A stretch of 64,000 bases of DNA from Biscogniauxia marginata (lineage: Eukaryota; Ascomycota; Sordariomycetes; Xylariales; Xylariaceae), in assembly GCA_022695795.1 (NCBI GenBank), contig MU404104.1, positions 186,001 through 250,000 of the forward strand, written 5' to 3'. The position numbers and the translations under genes were made by a program. The notes beneath the pieces were generated by a model, which worked only from the letters and a program-made list of their open reading frames with translations, did not search any database and had not been told where the DNA came from. Positions 13,137-25,235 of this stretch are shown one piece after another. Within the stretch, counting starts at the first letter, position 1. The number at the start of each line of letters is the position of its first letter.

Positions 13137-14720
13137 ATGGCACCACCCGATATCACAGATTCCGGCCCTGAAGAGGAATTCTCTCTGACAGGAAATACTA
13201 TTGACACCAACATTTTGAGCCATGGAGATATAAATTCGACCGATGATGTCTCGAATCTACCATCTTCGGTAATGCCACCACTCAAAGAACCCTTGTATAT
13301 TGATGGGGGGGTTCTACACTTTCTTGACTTTATAAACGGTCTCCCGAATTTCGATATCCCAGAGGACGAAGCCAATATCCCATCCAATGAGGTAATAGAA
13401 ACACAACAACCTACATACTTTCAACAAGAACATGATAATTATCACGAAATGAGTTCTGTCGCGGAAGCCATTGATAATGTGGAACAAGAAATTGGTTCTT
13501 TGGCGAATATGGCTGTGAACGTACCTTCTAGAAACACGTTTGGAGATGGAACTTCCATAGTGACTGAACAATCTACTGGTCCCAAATCACCACAGATCTT
13601 CGAAAATACAGAGCCGACTCAATTTAGCATGATCGAACAAGCGGCACAATCAGAATCCTGGCAGATACCACACCTTGAGTCTAGCTGGGCACCTCTTCCA
13701 GGTGCGCCGAAGATACAAGGAGAAGTCCATCAGAAGGATAGTGTACCACCAAACTCAGCTCCAAGTGCCTCACAGGGCCCCGGGATCAAACGGGCTCGCC
13801 AGACAGATCGTTCGTCGAAACAGGCCTCAAGACCAAATGCTAGCCAAGCTCGCAAGTCACGCACGGAGAAACTATTGGCTAGTAAGCAACGCACCAATAT
13901 CAGATATTCTGTACCAGCCGCCACGGTATCAGCAGCAGAAGGAACAAACACACCTTCTACGCCACATATTCCCCGGCAAGCCGGTGGGCATCAACAATGT
14001 ACGGGGGATAACATGGGCATAATGCCTACGAACTCGAATATGGCTATGAACCAACCAAACGTCGTAGGACCTGGCATGACTATGAATGGCTACAACACCA
14101 TGAGTCCTAACGGGACAATGATGTCTCAGGGACATCAAGGAAGGGAAAATAACATGCCAAGATACTCGCCTCAGCTGCTCGCGGCTACCCAAGTCCAACA
14201 TCCCATGGCCCAGTTCTCGACCACAGCGTATCCCGATGGCTCGGAACAGCATTGTGTATTTGGTGGTGGCCATAACGTTGGACTTGTTCCAACAGCAGAG
14301 GCGCAAGCTCAACAATTTACTAGACCTATATACAGAGATACTCTGGGGGATCTGTACAATGCGCTGAGTGCTCCGTTTTATAGCGAGGAAATAAGAGAGT
14401 TTACCTCTAATAATAATCCAGCATCTAGCCATATGCCACAAGACTTTAGACCGGTCGGCGATGCTGAGCGAACCGAGATACCTTACGAACAGGTACAAGT
14501 TGGGACATATCTTGGCCAGATTCCCGGCCAAGGTAACAACGGTTCGGCGGCTCACGGTGTTATTTACGCTGCGCCACCGGCAATGTACCGAAATGGTCAC
14601 TCGGCACCTGCATCCGATCCTCATGGTGCACGAGACATATGGTTTACCTGCGGGCGTGGGATTCCTCCCTCTATTACCTGGGAGCAATTTCGAGGTGAAG
14701 ATGTTCCGTCTATGTTTTAA
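13137..14720 (+). CDS. Hypothetical Asn/Gln/Met-rich protein (527 aa)
   Basis: Single-exon open frame; the first ATG follows an in-frame stop-rich leader. There is no recognised domain. The N-terminal 200 residues are acidic (PDITDSGPEEEF, DIPEDEANIPSNEV). Residues about 215-265 form a basic Ser/Arg/Lys patch (GIKRARQTDRSSKQ, QARKSRTEKLLASKQR) that could serve as a nuclear localisation signal or DNA contact. Residues about 290-340 are low-complexity and rich in Met, Asn and Gly. An acidic arm plus basic patch plus disordered tail would suit a transcriptional regulator, but that is only inference. The C-terminus (DIWFTCGRGIPPSITWEQF) is the most protein-like part and may be a short conserved domain. 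No transmembrane segment or signal peptide is visible. Confidence 0.75.
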   Translation: MAPPDITDSGPEEEFSLTGNTIDTNILSHGDINSTDDVSNLPSSVMPPLKEPLYIDGGVLHFLDFINGLPNFDIPEDEANIPSNEVIETQQPTYFQQEHDNYHEMSSVAEAIDNVEQEIGSLANMAVNVPSRNTFGDGTSIVTEQSTGPKSPQIFENTEPTQFSMIEQAAQSESWQIPHLESSWAPLPGAPKIQGEVHQKDSVPPNSAPSASQGPGIKRARQTDRSSKQASRPNASQARKSRTEKLLASKQRTNIRYSVPAATVSAAEGTNTPSTPHIPRQAGGHQQCTGDNMGIMPTNSNMAMNQPNVVGPGMTMNGYNTMSPNGTMMSQGHQGRENNMPRYSPQLLAATQVQHPMAQFSTTAYPDGSEQHCVFGGGHNVGLVPTAEAQAQQFTRPIYRDTLGDLYNALSAPFYSEEIREFTSNNNPASSHMPQDFRPVGDAERTEIPYEQVQVGTYLGQIPGQGNNGSAAHGVIYAAPPAMYRNGHSAPASDPHGARDIWFTCGRGIPPSITWEQFRGEDVPSMF

Positions 14721-15480
14721 GTGTTTTTTTTTTTCTCGATATCACTACACTTGAAAGCATTTTGGATTGAGTGGCTGATGTAGTTTGACAGATGCTTATG
14801 GATTGTTATGATATATGGATGGCTAAGAGCTGTTCGGATGAGAGCCGATCCATCGCTCCCTGAATCTTTGTATTATGGCTCTACTGGAGGGCAATGCTCT
14901 TTTCGGGTTGGATGAGATAATAAGCGAAGAGCTGATGTCTCCGCATTGAGCTGGATAATTCTCCCGAAAGAATGGGAAAGGAGAGAATAGTGTTTGACTG
15001 CTAATAAGGCGAAAATCAGAAAGCAAGGGGTTGGTTGTACCTGTGTTGGATACACGGCTAGGCCAATACCGCTCACATGCAGTAGGTAGGTATTGATTTT
15101 GAAGTCTCCCGGCGGATAAATACATAGCTGCTTAAATACATATGCAACATGCAAAGCTACTGTGTACCTCACCTTAGGTAATCTGTACGTACCAAGGACT
15201 GCACTTTGGAGGATGCAAGCGTCCAGGGTACGTAATCACAATTTCATCAACTCCCTCACGTCCTCCCTCAGGTTGTGATTATTATTAGAACAATGACAGC
15301 CAAGTAAAACCACTTGTCCCTTACAGTCGTCCAACAGGTCGTCGAGGAACCGCGGGCCTAGCAACAAATTAGTTTCTTTGTTCAAATTGAAAGTTACTCA
15401 GTAAAGATGCTGCTGCGCAGCCTCCGTGCTTGACTGTTATTTAGTCCTCCGGTCCGACTCCATGATCGCAATATTTCGCC

Positions 15481-16985
15481 ATGGAGCTATCTGATCTAAG
15501 AGGTTCGCAGCCATTGATTAATTCGCCATCCTCGCTTGCTTTATTTGCGATGCGACTCGAGTAGCTGACTTTTTCCTAGATGTCTCCTGGGCGTCAATAC
15601 CGACAGACGTTCTCCTTGCCGAGTTGTCGCGAAGGCAAGACGACAATGGCGCTGGTACCGAAAAGCCAGCTTGCGGATCCGGCGAAAAAGGCTCATACGA
15701 CACTCCGCTACACGTCTTTGCCCTGATATTGATATTGACTCTCAGTACCCTCGGTAGGTCTCCGCCGCTGGTGCCCCAGCTTCCCGTCCATCCCGAGCGT
15801 CCCAGCTAACTAACCTATTCACACCCGGAAGCATGTGGATTCCCGCTCTTCTCCCGCCAGACATCGAAGAGTCGCCGTACAAATACCTTCGTCTTCCTTA
15901 GCCAGCATTTCGGTACCGGTGTCTTGATCGCGACCGCCTTTGTCCACCTCCTACCCACCGCTTTCATGTCTCTTACCGACCCATGTCTACCATACGCATT
16001 TAGCGAGGGATACCAACCCATGGCCGGCCTCGTCTCCATGGTCTCGGCACTGGTCGTCGTGGCACTAGAATCATACTTGACTACAAGAGGAGCTGGGCAT
16101 TCTCACTCGCACAACCATAGCTGGGAGTCGGAAGACGAAGAGCTGGAAGATGATAACATCAAGGCCCAGGCTAACGGCGGGCTAGCAGCGAGGAGAGCCG
16201 CGAACCATAGACCTGCCGATATCGCGTTGGACGACCTAGGGGCTAGACAAGGCCTGATGGCTGACGTCTCTCCACTGCCTGACTCTACACCTACTATTGT
16301 GGAACCTACAAATGGGAGGAAGCATTTCGCGGCAGATGACGATGACGACGAGGAAGACGACGATCTTGATTTAAATTTAAATGAGCTTGATCCTACACCA
16401 GGTGATGATGATTCGCGGCCTCTAGCTCGTCCCAATCAAACGAAACGCCATTCCGAATCCGCGATATCCCAGCTCCCACCTACTCCAGAAGAGCAAAGGC
16501 GACGAATGCTTCAGTGTATGTTGCTGGAGGCCGGAATCTTATTCCACAGCATCTTTATTGGCATGGCAGTGTCTGTAGCAACAGGTCCCCCGTTCGTAGT
16601 ATTCCTAATCGCCATTGCCTTCCACCAGACTTTTGAGGGTCTTGCCCTCGGATCGCGCATAGCAGCGATCCAATTTCCACGAGCATCGCTGCGCCCCTGG
16701 CTGATGGTTCTGGCATACGGAGTCACTACCCCGATAGGCCAGGCCATTGGGCTGGGTGTACACACCCTCTATGATCCCAAGAGCCAGACAGGCTTACTTA
16801 TGGTGGGATTTATGAACGCGATCTCGAGCGGACTACTATTGTTCGCAGGACTGGTCCAATTACTTGCGGAGGATTTCCTCACCGAGAAGAGCTATAAAGT
16901 ACTAAAGGGGAAGAAACGAAGGGACGCCGGGCTCGCTGTCTTGGCCGGATCTACTCTTATGGCTATCGTCGGTGCATTTGCATAA
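15481..16985 (+). CDS. ZIP-family zinc/iron transporter
   Basis: Exon 3 (15832-16985) and exon 2 (15580-15753) are firm. The 78-nt intron between them has GTAGGT, GCTAACTAAC and AG, and splits an Ala codon to give STLACGFPLFSR. The start is less sure. The best model uses the ATG at 15481 and a 77-nt intron at 15503-15579 with a weak donor (GTTCGC), giving 449 aa. Family features: early membrane helices around LHVFALILILTLSTLA and FGTGVLIATAFVHLLPTAF; a His-rich loop (HSHSHNH); a long acidic cytosolic loop (DDDDDEEDDD); and in helices 4-5 the metal-binding HSIFIGMAVS and HQTFEGLALGSR. ZIP proteins move zinc or iron into the cytosol, from outside or from organelles. Zinc as substrate is inferred from family likeness. 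Confidence 0.88.
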
Positions 16986-17198
16986 GGGCTCCAAAGTGCT
17001 AGTCGCTTAAGGATTTTTTTGAGATTTTTTTTTTTGGAGTAACTACAGGCGGCCATCTAGATATGGATGCTCGGGGTCATAAAGCATGGTCGCGGCGTTC
17101 AGGGGCCACTACAGTTAGAAATCCCCACGCAATGGTAAACTATTATTCCCGTACTGGATTCACGATACATACGTGTTTTCACATCTTTCGTATGACTA

Positions 17199-18964
17199 CT
17201 AAGCTGGCTCCGGCACCGAGGTTGCCCAGGGATAGGTCGTTGTCATCGGTTCACCATAGCTGCCGAGGTCATTGTAATCCTTCGTGATCGTCTGGTTCTG
17301 GAGAATCTTGGTCACGAAAGGTAAGACGCTGTTGCTGCGTGAAGGTCAGAAAAAGGCACCCCTCCTTATCACAAATAGCCTACAACCACAACAATCCCCA
17401 AACAGCAAGAGAGCAAAACTTACAATCCACTCATATCACAATGCCCACCGCCCCGTACCGACATGGCGATCTGGTCGCCCACGCCCAACCAGTCGTAAAC
17501 CACCTTGGCGGCGGGATACACGACGACGGCCGTGGCCTTGCTGTTGGTGAACGCGTCACCGGTGCCCTGGTCGATTACCAGGGCACGAGGCGCGATCGCG
17601 GCGGCGATGGTGTGCGCGTCGTAGGGCAGGTTCTCAGAGTGGCCGACGAAGGTGCCAAGCCCGCTGTTGCTCCACCAGCCCGCGCCCTCCTTGGAGTTCT
17701 CGAGCGTCTCGTCCTGCCCGCTCATGGCATGGTACCTATAGGGCCCTAGCCCCTGCACGCCCGAGCTCATCGGCATCGTCAGCGTGATACGCTCGTCGAA
17801 GAGGCCGGCTGCCAGCGCCCCCTTGCCGAGCCGCGAGCACCCCGTCACCCCCACGCGGCTGGCATCGATCTCCGGCACCGTCGCGTTCAGCGCGTCCAGC
17901 ACGCGGTGGAAACCCCAGGCCCAGGCTGTGAGGACGCCTGTTTGGTGGACGACGAAAGGGGGGGAGGTTAGTTAGGTATATGTATGTTTCGACGTGCTTG
18001 TCTTTCCGCGCAGGCCAGTCATGTTCTGTCCTACTGTCTATATTTCTATTCCATCTTTGAAAGGGGTAGGAATCCGTTGGGCCGATGAAAAAAAAACCGA
18101 GCCAAAAAAAAGTGTGCCGGGATCGCGGGGGTGGCGATATACGTACCAATGTCCTGGCCCTCGTAGAGGTCCCAGAAGGCGCCCGTCTGAGTGTTGCTGT
18201 CGGCGGCTACGCGCGTGTAGTCGAAGCCGACGACGGCGATCCCGGCCTGCAGGTACGGCTGGTTCGTCATGCCGCCGATGTTGATGACGACGGGTGCCGG
18301 AGTGGCTGCGGGCAGGGCGAGCGTCGCCGCGAACCGGCCTGTCTTGCCGCCGGCAGTCACCTCGATGTTGACAGTGTTGCCACTGCGCGTCGCCGTGACC
18401 GTTTCCTGCGAGTGGTCCGGGTAGTAGCCGTACCTATATCGTGGAGGATACGTTAAAATACCGCGCTGAACAAACGTGTCTCCTTCTCCCCCTCTGACCT
18501 TCGCCTACGACGCTTCTCATGAAATCCGTTGGGGGGAGTGGTAAATCTCACTGATACTCCTGCAGCAGCTGCAGGATCTCCGGCCGTCGGCACCGGTACC
18601 AATCCTCCGGCGTCTGGACGCGGTTACGGCCCCGTCCCGCCATCACGTCGTCCGCAAAGCCGGCGTCGCCTCCCCCCTCGCTCGTCGTCGTCGTGTACGC
18701 TAGAGGTAGGAAGGGGTCCGGTAGCGTCGTCTGCAACGGCAATTCCTCCCATGTCGGAAACTGGGACGCCGAGGGCAGGGGAGCACACTCCGCGGGGGCA
18801 TCCTGCCGGGCCATACGGCTGCTGCCGCCACCGCCACTACTAGCAGCGCTAGGGAGAGCGGCCGTGGCGGGCACGAGCGGGAGGAGAATGGGGACGAGGG
18901 ATGCGAACCTGAGAAGGACGCTGAGCCGAAATGGCGGCGGTGATGGCGGCATTGTAGTTGGCAA
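17199..18964 (-). CDS. CE15-type glucuronoyl esterase
   Basis: Exons on the minus strand: 18964-18552, 18433-18147, 17937-17424 and 17334-17199. Phases agree across introns of 118, 209 and 89 nt, and the joined frame is 449 aa ending EPA-stop. The N-terminus has a hydrophobic leader (LVPILLPLVPATAAL) consistent with secretion; the ATG 12 bases further in (18952) is an alternative start. The core carries the CE15 nucleophile motif GVTGCSRLGKGAL, the SLTAW-like segment VLTAWAWGFHRVLDAL and the catalytic His in GGGHCDMSG. Family role: cutting ester bonds between lignin alcohols and 4-O-methyl-glucuronic acid on xylan, outside the cell. The Glu normally found in PQESG is absent here (MPMSSG), so the acid of the triad must come from elsewhere or be lost. 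Related sequences are sometimes only putative esterases. Confidence 0.85.
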
Positions 18965-20371
18965 CTTCTCGTATAATTTAGGGTCGTCAAGTGTGCAAAT
19001 AACGAGGAGAGAGATTACAAGATGGTCAAATGAAAAAAAGGAGTGCTGGTACTTGAGGATGACCTACGATGTTTAGGCTTAGTGATCTCTTGAATGTAAT
19101 ATGTTAAAGGGCATGTGTTCGCGGCTATACATGATATAGCTCTATGCTGCTGCATCCCTACCTAGACGGAGCCTCGGCCTCCATAACTGGCTCTTCGCAG
19201 ATGTTGCTCTTACCCATGTTCCGGTTCGCCGAGAAGGCGAAACAGCTACCGGGTATTTATATCAGCGGATAACTAGAACCAGAATGGCGGGCCACGTTTT
19301 CAAATATTGAATCCATTCAAATTTGATGTTATGAGTTCACATCATCATCCACATACCTACTGACACAATGTGGACAGTGATAAACTGGCTTCTTGGTTTG
19401 TTTTAACCTCAAGTGATTGGAATACTACAACACGAGACTTGACCAAGAAGGAAAAGAAGAAGAAAACGAAAAAGACAAAAATGAAATAATATAGGATGAC
19501 TAGGTCTAGACTAAGGGGTGATATCGGGACTTTAGCCTGTAAGGCTGAGTTGTGACGGTACTCACCACCCACAATATGTTATCTACCCACATGCATGGCA
19601 GCAGTTTAATTGCCGGCAGGTTGATTAACGCGGGGAAGCCTGACGATTATTGCGTGTTACTAATTTAAAGACTTCGAAATATTGAAGTTACTATTTACGG
19701 CAACGAACAATGCCCCCTTGTTACATCCGTCTTCTCATGCCAGTATTAAAAACTTTGACACAGCAGTCTGTCTCTTGGTGAGACTAATACTCCTATTCAC
19801 TATTCTATCAAATACTATGACAACTTATTTTGCCTGTCAAGATAATAGTAGTCTTACATTGTATTTGAATTTGGATATCGATGTTTGACTAAATACATAA
19901 CTAGCCGAAGACCAGTTAGTAACTTATAATTTGCACGTATGGTATTGAATATATGGTAGCATGGCTACAATGGATGTATGTTATTTTTAGATTTTTAACC
20001 CCATTTCATTGGGGGTATCCATGGAACGACAAAGAATATCCAATACCTCTATCTTGTCGCACTGTACCGCAGTTGTTAAAAGACAGATTGGTCTTATGTA
20101 ATCTAAAGGGTTGAAATGCTAAGCTAATATCTGGTGTATTCTAGATTATATAAAGAACAATGTCTTCTTCTGACGTACAAAGAATGAATTAATGCCATTG
20201 TCTTACGTGTTGGTCAAAGAAAGTCTTTGGTTCCGATGAATGTGGCTATATATATAAGTTGTGCCTGACAACCTATTAATGATAAGTAATTTTGCATTAT
20301 TTAGTGACTTGAACATATTATAAAAGACATTTACATCATATCTAGGTACGAACTGAAATAAACTCGACATA
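18965..20371. other. Intergenic region, divergent promoters
   Basis: Lies between a minus-strand esterase and a plus-strand hypothetical gene, so it should contain both promoters. No convincing open frame, tRNA or repeat was seen. Base composition becomes somewhat AT-richer from 19650 onward but without the RIP character of the transposon blocks. Confidence 0.5.
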
Positions 20372-21052
20372 ATGCCGACTCAAATGAAGGATGTTCAGCC
20401 TGCAGCACAAAGGTCTAAAGTATCCCGACTGGATCCTTACAAGGATAATCCAGCGGAAGCTGAAAAGCAAGTTCGAAGGGTCTTCAAGATGAGGCCTGTA
20501 AATCTTGACCTGGCCGCTACAGAGCTTGCTCCGCTCTACGGCCTTGGAGATGGCGCTACCTTCGACGTCGTAGCGCGGGGGAAAGCGCAGGCCGTATTCG
20601 TATGCCCCGAATTACACGACCATTTTGGTGAATTTGCGATACTCTACCTTGCCGGAGAGTGGAGCGTCCCGGTAGCCGACTGGCGGGAAACCATCGGGCT
20701 TGTCCGCAAGCACCAAAACGACCAGGTCTGGAAGCAGGAAAGGTGCCCTAGCCGGCCCAACTGGGGCGCGAACCATTACTATGCCCGCTTCCTCATCCTC
20801 ACGATGCATGCCATCAGAAACCCAGATAAGTCTACGCAGCTACTCTACTGGATGAGGGACGCAGACCTGGAAGACGGGTATTGGGTTCTCTTCCATGCGC
20901 TCATGTATCTACAGCTCGAGACCATGCAGCTCAACCGTGAGCATGCTCCCTTTTCGGACCGTGTGAATCACTATAAGCATAAATTCACTGGCGCTGGATC
21001 CCTCTTAGATAAGTTGAGGAGCTCGATGTCCGTGCGCAATCACGATAGGTAA
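20372..21052 (+). CDS. Hypothetical soluble protein (226 aa)
   Basis: Single-exon open frame starting at an ATG in context CATAATG. The N-terminal 40 residues are basic and polar (QRSKVSRLDPYKDNPAEAEK). The remainder looks like a globular domain with many Trp and His residues (FDVVARGKAQAVFVCPELHDH, EWSVPVADWRETIG, MRDADLEDGYWVLFHALMYL). There is no signal peptide, no clear membrane segment and no motif I recognise. Codon use is GC-rich at third positions, like the neighbouring real genes and unlike the surrounding non-coding DNA, which supports a genuine gene. Function unknown. Confidence 0.7.
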   Translation: MPTQMKDVQPAAQRSKVSRLDPYKDNPAEAEKQVRRVFKMRPVNLDLAATELAPLYGLGDGATFDVVARGKAQAVFVCPELHDHFGEFAILYLAGEWSVPVADWRETIGLVRKHQNDQVWKQERCPSRPNWGANHYYARFLILTMHAIRNPDKSTQLLYWMRDADLEDGYWVLFHALMYLQLETMQLNREHAPFSDRVNHYKHKFTGAGSLLDKLRSSMSVRNHDR

Positions 21053-22257
21053 GTTCGCCAAATGGGTCTTCCTACGCTACTCTACCTAGATATCACCGGA
21101 TTAAAAGAAAAAGTTTGATCTATAGTTTCATTACATCGAAACGTGACTCGGCCTGCGGACCATTAGTTCGAATAGTGGCTAAATTAACATCTTCTCCTGT
21201 TGTTCTATTTCACACTACGGACGGCTCCGCTCAGATTAGAACATACATAGTAGTAAAAACTAGTCTGATAGTAATAAAAGAATGTGACTAAGAAAACGTC
21301 GGAGACGTTTAGGTAGGAAAAATATACCCACAACTTGTCTCGGTGATTAGTCTCGGATAAGCCTTAACTCCTTGTATTGTAGACTACATGCAAAGTGCAC
21401 GCGGTTTACACGTTTTGGACATGAAGTTGTCTCAAATCGATATCGCAATGGTATACTACGATAGACTGTTACTCCAGCAAGTCTAGTCGCCCAATCAGAG
21501 ACTCGTACCACCAACGGCCGAACGGTGTTTTTGATTGCCTGTACACCACATGTACATACTACTTCCGTGTGTAACACACTATATTTAGCTTTTTGTCGTA
21601 GGTTACATAAGTAGGTACCTAGTACTAATTGATATTACATAAGTGCATACGTATGTAGGTATAGTCTATCGAGTTTTCTTTTTAATTCTTCTAATCGTTC
21701 AATACTAGTCTTGTTCTTTATCCTTTTTTCTTTGTCTTCTTTCGCCGTTCGCATACCTAATATCTCCGCTCCGAGATGACTGGATACCTAATCAAATCTA
21801 TTACGCACCTAGGTACCTAGCGCCTTTACCTAGGTGGTCAAGCTTTTTTAGAGCAAAAGTAATAGATACTAGCTGAAACTGCTCCAAGAACGGGAACGAA
21901 CGCCTCGGTCTACGAGCACAATCGCAGCGTCGCGCTCGGTCGGGCCGGCATAAGTCGGTTTAATGCCGAATATCACCTCGATGCTTAGCCTCCAACGGTC
22001 CTAAGATCCACCTGTCATCGATGCATCCCTGTCTGTCTAAGGTACCTCGATTGTAGAGACGGGGATCGGTCCCTGAAATCGGTTTCCGTCTGCCGGCGGG
22101 CCTACGAAAACTACTGGGGGTATAAAGCAGCTTTCGCTTTCCCAAGCGCGTTCGTCGGTGAAAATTTAAATAAGCTCCTCTTCAAACTTCTATTAGTCGA
22201 AAACCACCGTTTCCGGACAATAGCGCTCGAGGACACCCCGTCACATTCCCTTGCAAG
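21053..22257. other. Intergenic region upstream of MFS transporter
   Basis: No supported gene. The stretch holds short, unrelated frames and several copies of a loose TACCTAGGTA-like motif around 21600-21840 (for example GTAGGTACCTAG, CACCTAGGTACCTAG, TTTACCTAGGTGG). These may be coincidental palindromes. It should include the promoter of the transporter that begins at 22258. Confidence 0.4.
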
Positions 22258-24316
22258 ATGACGGCGACTCCTCACGAGCATCGTCGCGACTTTGACGATG
22301 ACGAAAAGACTGACGATCTCGAGAGAACTGCCGGGCTGGGTATTGAGAAACCTGAAATCGGTCAGGGCAACTCGTTAACGGCCACGTCGAGCGACGATGA
22401 CAAGAGTAACGACAACGGGCCAGGCGTGGGAGCTACTAGTGCTGGTGTTGTTAATACCGAGGCGGGTTCGACACCAAATGACGCCGCCGCCGCCGCCGCC
22501 GTGACCACCGCACCGGGCGAGGAGCCTGAAGCGGGACGAACACGGCTTGAGATGTCGCTGATCATATTCGCGCTGTGTTCGGCGCTGTTCCTCGCCGCGC
22601 TTGACGTCACCATCATCACGACCGCGATCCCAACCATCGTCGGTCAGTTCCAGTCGCCGACGGGCTACACATGGATCGGAGCGGCGTATCTCCTCGCCAA
22701 CTCGGCGACGGTGCCCTCCTGGGGCAAGTTGAGCGACATCTGGGGCCGCAAGCCGGTGCTCCTGAGCGCCGTCGGCATCTTTTGGATCGGGTCACTCATC
22801 TGCGCCCTCAGCGTCAACATTGGCATGCTGGTTGCCGGACGCGCTATCCAGGGCGCTGGCGGGGGCGGCATTGTCGTCCTCACCAACATCTGCGTTAGCG
22901 ACCTGGTCTCCATGCGCAATCGTGGCTTGTATTATGGAATTTTCGGTATGGTCTGGGCCATCGCGTCGGCGATTGGGCCTATTCTCGGTGGCGTTTTCAC
23001 ATCCCAGGTTACGTGGAGATGGTGTTTTGTACGTGCCCATTTCTTATTCTTATCCCCCCCCCCACCCCCCTTTTCCCCCGTTCTTTTCCAATCCGGAGCC
23101 TTCTCTACCCTTCCTCTTCTCTCCCTTCAGGTGTTTATTCCTAGTAGCTGTTCTAGGGTTTCCGACTGCATCCTATTACTTTCCTTCGACGAGATAAAGA
23201 TACTTACTGAAGTTACTGCAGTGGGTCAATCTGCCAATAAGTGGCGTAGGCTTCTTAGTTCTCCTATTTGTGCTCAAGTTGCATAATCCTAGGACGCCCG
23301 TTCGACAGGGCTTAGCCGCTATCGACTGGCTTGGTAGTGCATTAATCATCGGTGCGACTTTGATGTTTTTATTCGGCCTGGAGTTCGGCGGAGTTACTTA
23401 TCCCTGGAACTCGGCAACAACGATATGCCTGATCGTGTTTGGCGTATTCACATTCGGGCTGTTCGTCCTAGCCGAAAAGAAATTTGCGAAATACCCAGTG
23501 GTTTCGCTGGCATTGTTCAAAGCGAGGTCCAACATCGCGGCCTTTGGCGTCGGTTTCGCCCATGGTACCGTGTTTATCTCCGGGTCCTACTATCTCCCCT
23601 TATATTTCCAAGCGGTTATTGGTGCATCCTCCTTATTGTCTGGTGTCTACCTACTACCATATGCGCTCTCGCTGTCTATCCTATCGGCCGGTACGGGCAT
23701 ATGGATGAGAAAGTCGGGCAAATACCTACCCGCAATCATATTTGGCATGTTCTTCTTGACCCTCGGGTTTGGGCTTTTCATAAACCTCGGTGCAGAAGTG
23801 AACTGGGCCAAATTAATCATATACGAAATCATCGCCGGCATCGGTGTCGGGCCCAACTTCCAGTCTCCCTTAATTGCGGTGCAGTCGGGTCTTCAGGGGC
23901 GCGATATCGCGTCGGCCACTGGAACATTTTTATTCATACGGCAGCTAGCGACGTCTATCTCCGTTGTGATCGGTGGAGTCGTCTTCCAAAACGGCATGGA
24001 GAAGCAATATCCATATCTCCTAGCCGAACTTGGGCCCGAGATCGCAGGCCGCTTGTCCGGCGGCAGCGCGGCTGGTAGTGTAGAACTAGTCGCATCACTC
24101 CAGGGGCACCAGGCTGTTGTTGCTAGAACAGCCTACTGGAATAGTCTGCGAACCATGTGGATTATGTATGCCGCTTTTGCTGGAGCAGGACTTCTTGTAA
24201 GTCCACTCGTCGGCCAGAGAAAACTCAGCAAGGAGCATACAGAACACAAGACAGGGTTGAACAGTCTTCATCCTGGCAAGGCGGCTGGCCAGTCGAGTGA
24301 TGAAAAGCCTAAATAA
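22258..24316 (+). CDS. MFS drug:H+ antiporter, DHA2-type, 14 TMS
   Basis: Two exons, 22258-23028 and 23222-24316, joined through a 193-nt pyrimidine-rich intron. The splice reads VTWRWCF|WVNLPISGVGF, as in the family, giving 621 aa. The first 95 residues are a polar cytosolic tail with an Ala run (GCC repeats at 22486-22501). Membrane helices start at LEMSLIIFALCSALFLAALDVTIITTAIP. Family motifs are present: motif A region GKLSDIWGRKPVLL, the RAIQGAGGGG segment and the antiporter motif C AIGPILGGVF. The C-terminal half has the extra helices of the 14-TMS group. These proteins export drugs, toxins or secondary metabolites, or move metabolites, using the proton gradient at the plasma membrane or vacuole. 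No biosynthetic cluster is visible beside it, so the substrate cannot be guessed. Confidence 0.92.
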
Positions 24317-25235
24317 AACGCAACTAGAAAAATAACATAAAGGCTGTGCATGATAGACCTCCCTATTGCCTTATCCTTTCATGTATAAATGCCTTAGTAA
24401 TATAAGCTACAACGGGGTAATTCTTGCTAGGTAACAACATTTATATTCCTAATGAGCGATCTATTATATCCAGGGCTTTCATAATGTATTATGACTACAT
24501 CAAGTGATTCTACAGAGAACGAGGAGTATACTTGTTAGGTCCTTGGTAGCAACACACCCAATCTAAATGTCAACACTGGGCGTTGCACCTCCTCAGATCA
24601 ACCCGCCAAGTGCTTGGCATCGCTCCCATAGGAAGAGGCACGAACCTCATGACATGAGATAGAGACTTAACATGGCTGGGTAATAGTACTCTAGCAATGC
24701 ATTGGCCTACAATTTGCGCTTTGATCCTTCATCCTCTGGCCCTGTGCTTAAGGAGTGGGGGTACGTAACAACGTGAACCCCGGCCAATTGGCGGAACAAA
24801 CTTTGGTCAAGAAAACACGGAGCCCAGCTCCGTGTTCTATTTAACATCCTCGGCCCTTCATAGAGTGACCGTTAGGAGCTCACTCGTGGTGTTTTCACAA
24901 AGACCCTACTTCAAGTGTTTCCATACTGTTTTATTCAAGTTTGTGAAGACGACACTTTGGGTATGCGCTCTAACAATACCGACGTTGAATAAGTCCCCGG
25001 GATCACAAGAACTCGGAGACTAACTTCGGGTTAGCGGAGTAGACGGGAAGCCCTTGCGGTTCAAAGGCGCGTAACTTCACTAATATCTTCCAGTGCCATG
25101 CCATCCGTCCTGTATAGGCTAATGAACTAGCAGCTACGAATGAAGAGTATATATATAATTCAATTCTCTTCAAATATATCTCAGCATCTGGAATTTCTCA
25201 CAAATTTCATAACCTTCTTCCCACCCAAGTTCAAC
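24317..25235. other. Intergenic region
   Basis: No supported gene. It sits between the 3' end of the transporter and the start of the CE1 esterase, both on the plus strand, and presumably carries a terminator for the first and a promoter for the second. A short frame at 24832-25023 has no gene-like features. Confidence 0.45.

Noticed and set aside
13929..14687. 252-codon minus-strand open frame
   Set aside because: Antisense to the 527-aa gene; composition is rich in Arg, Cys and His as expected for a shadow frame, with no motif.
14823..15172. Minus-strand frames of about 100 codons
   Set aside because: They overlap each other in different frames between two plus-strand genes, with no motif or splice support.
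17339..18456. Plus-strand frames over the CE15 gene
   Set aside because: GC-rich shadow frames full of Arg and Pro, opposite well-supported exons.
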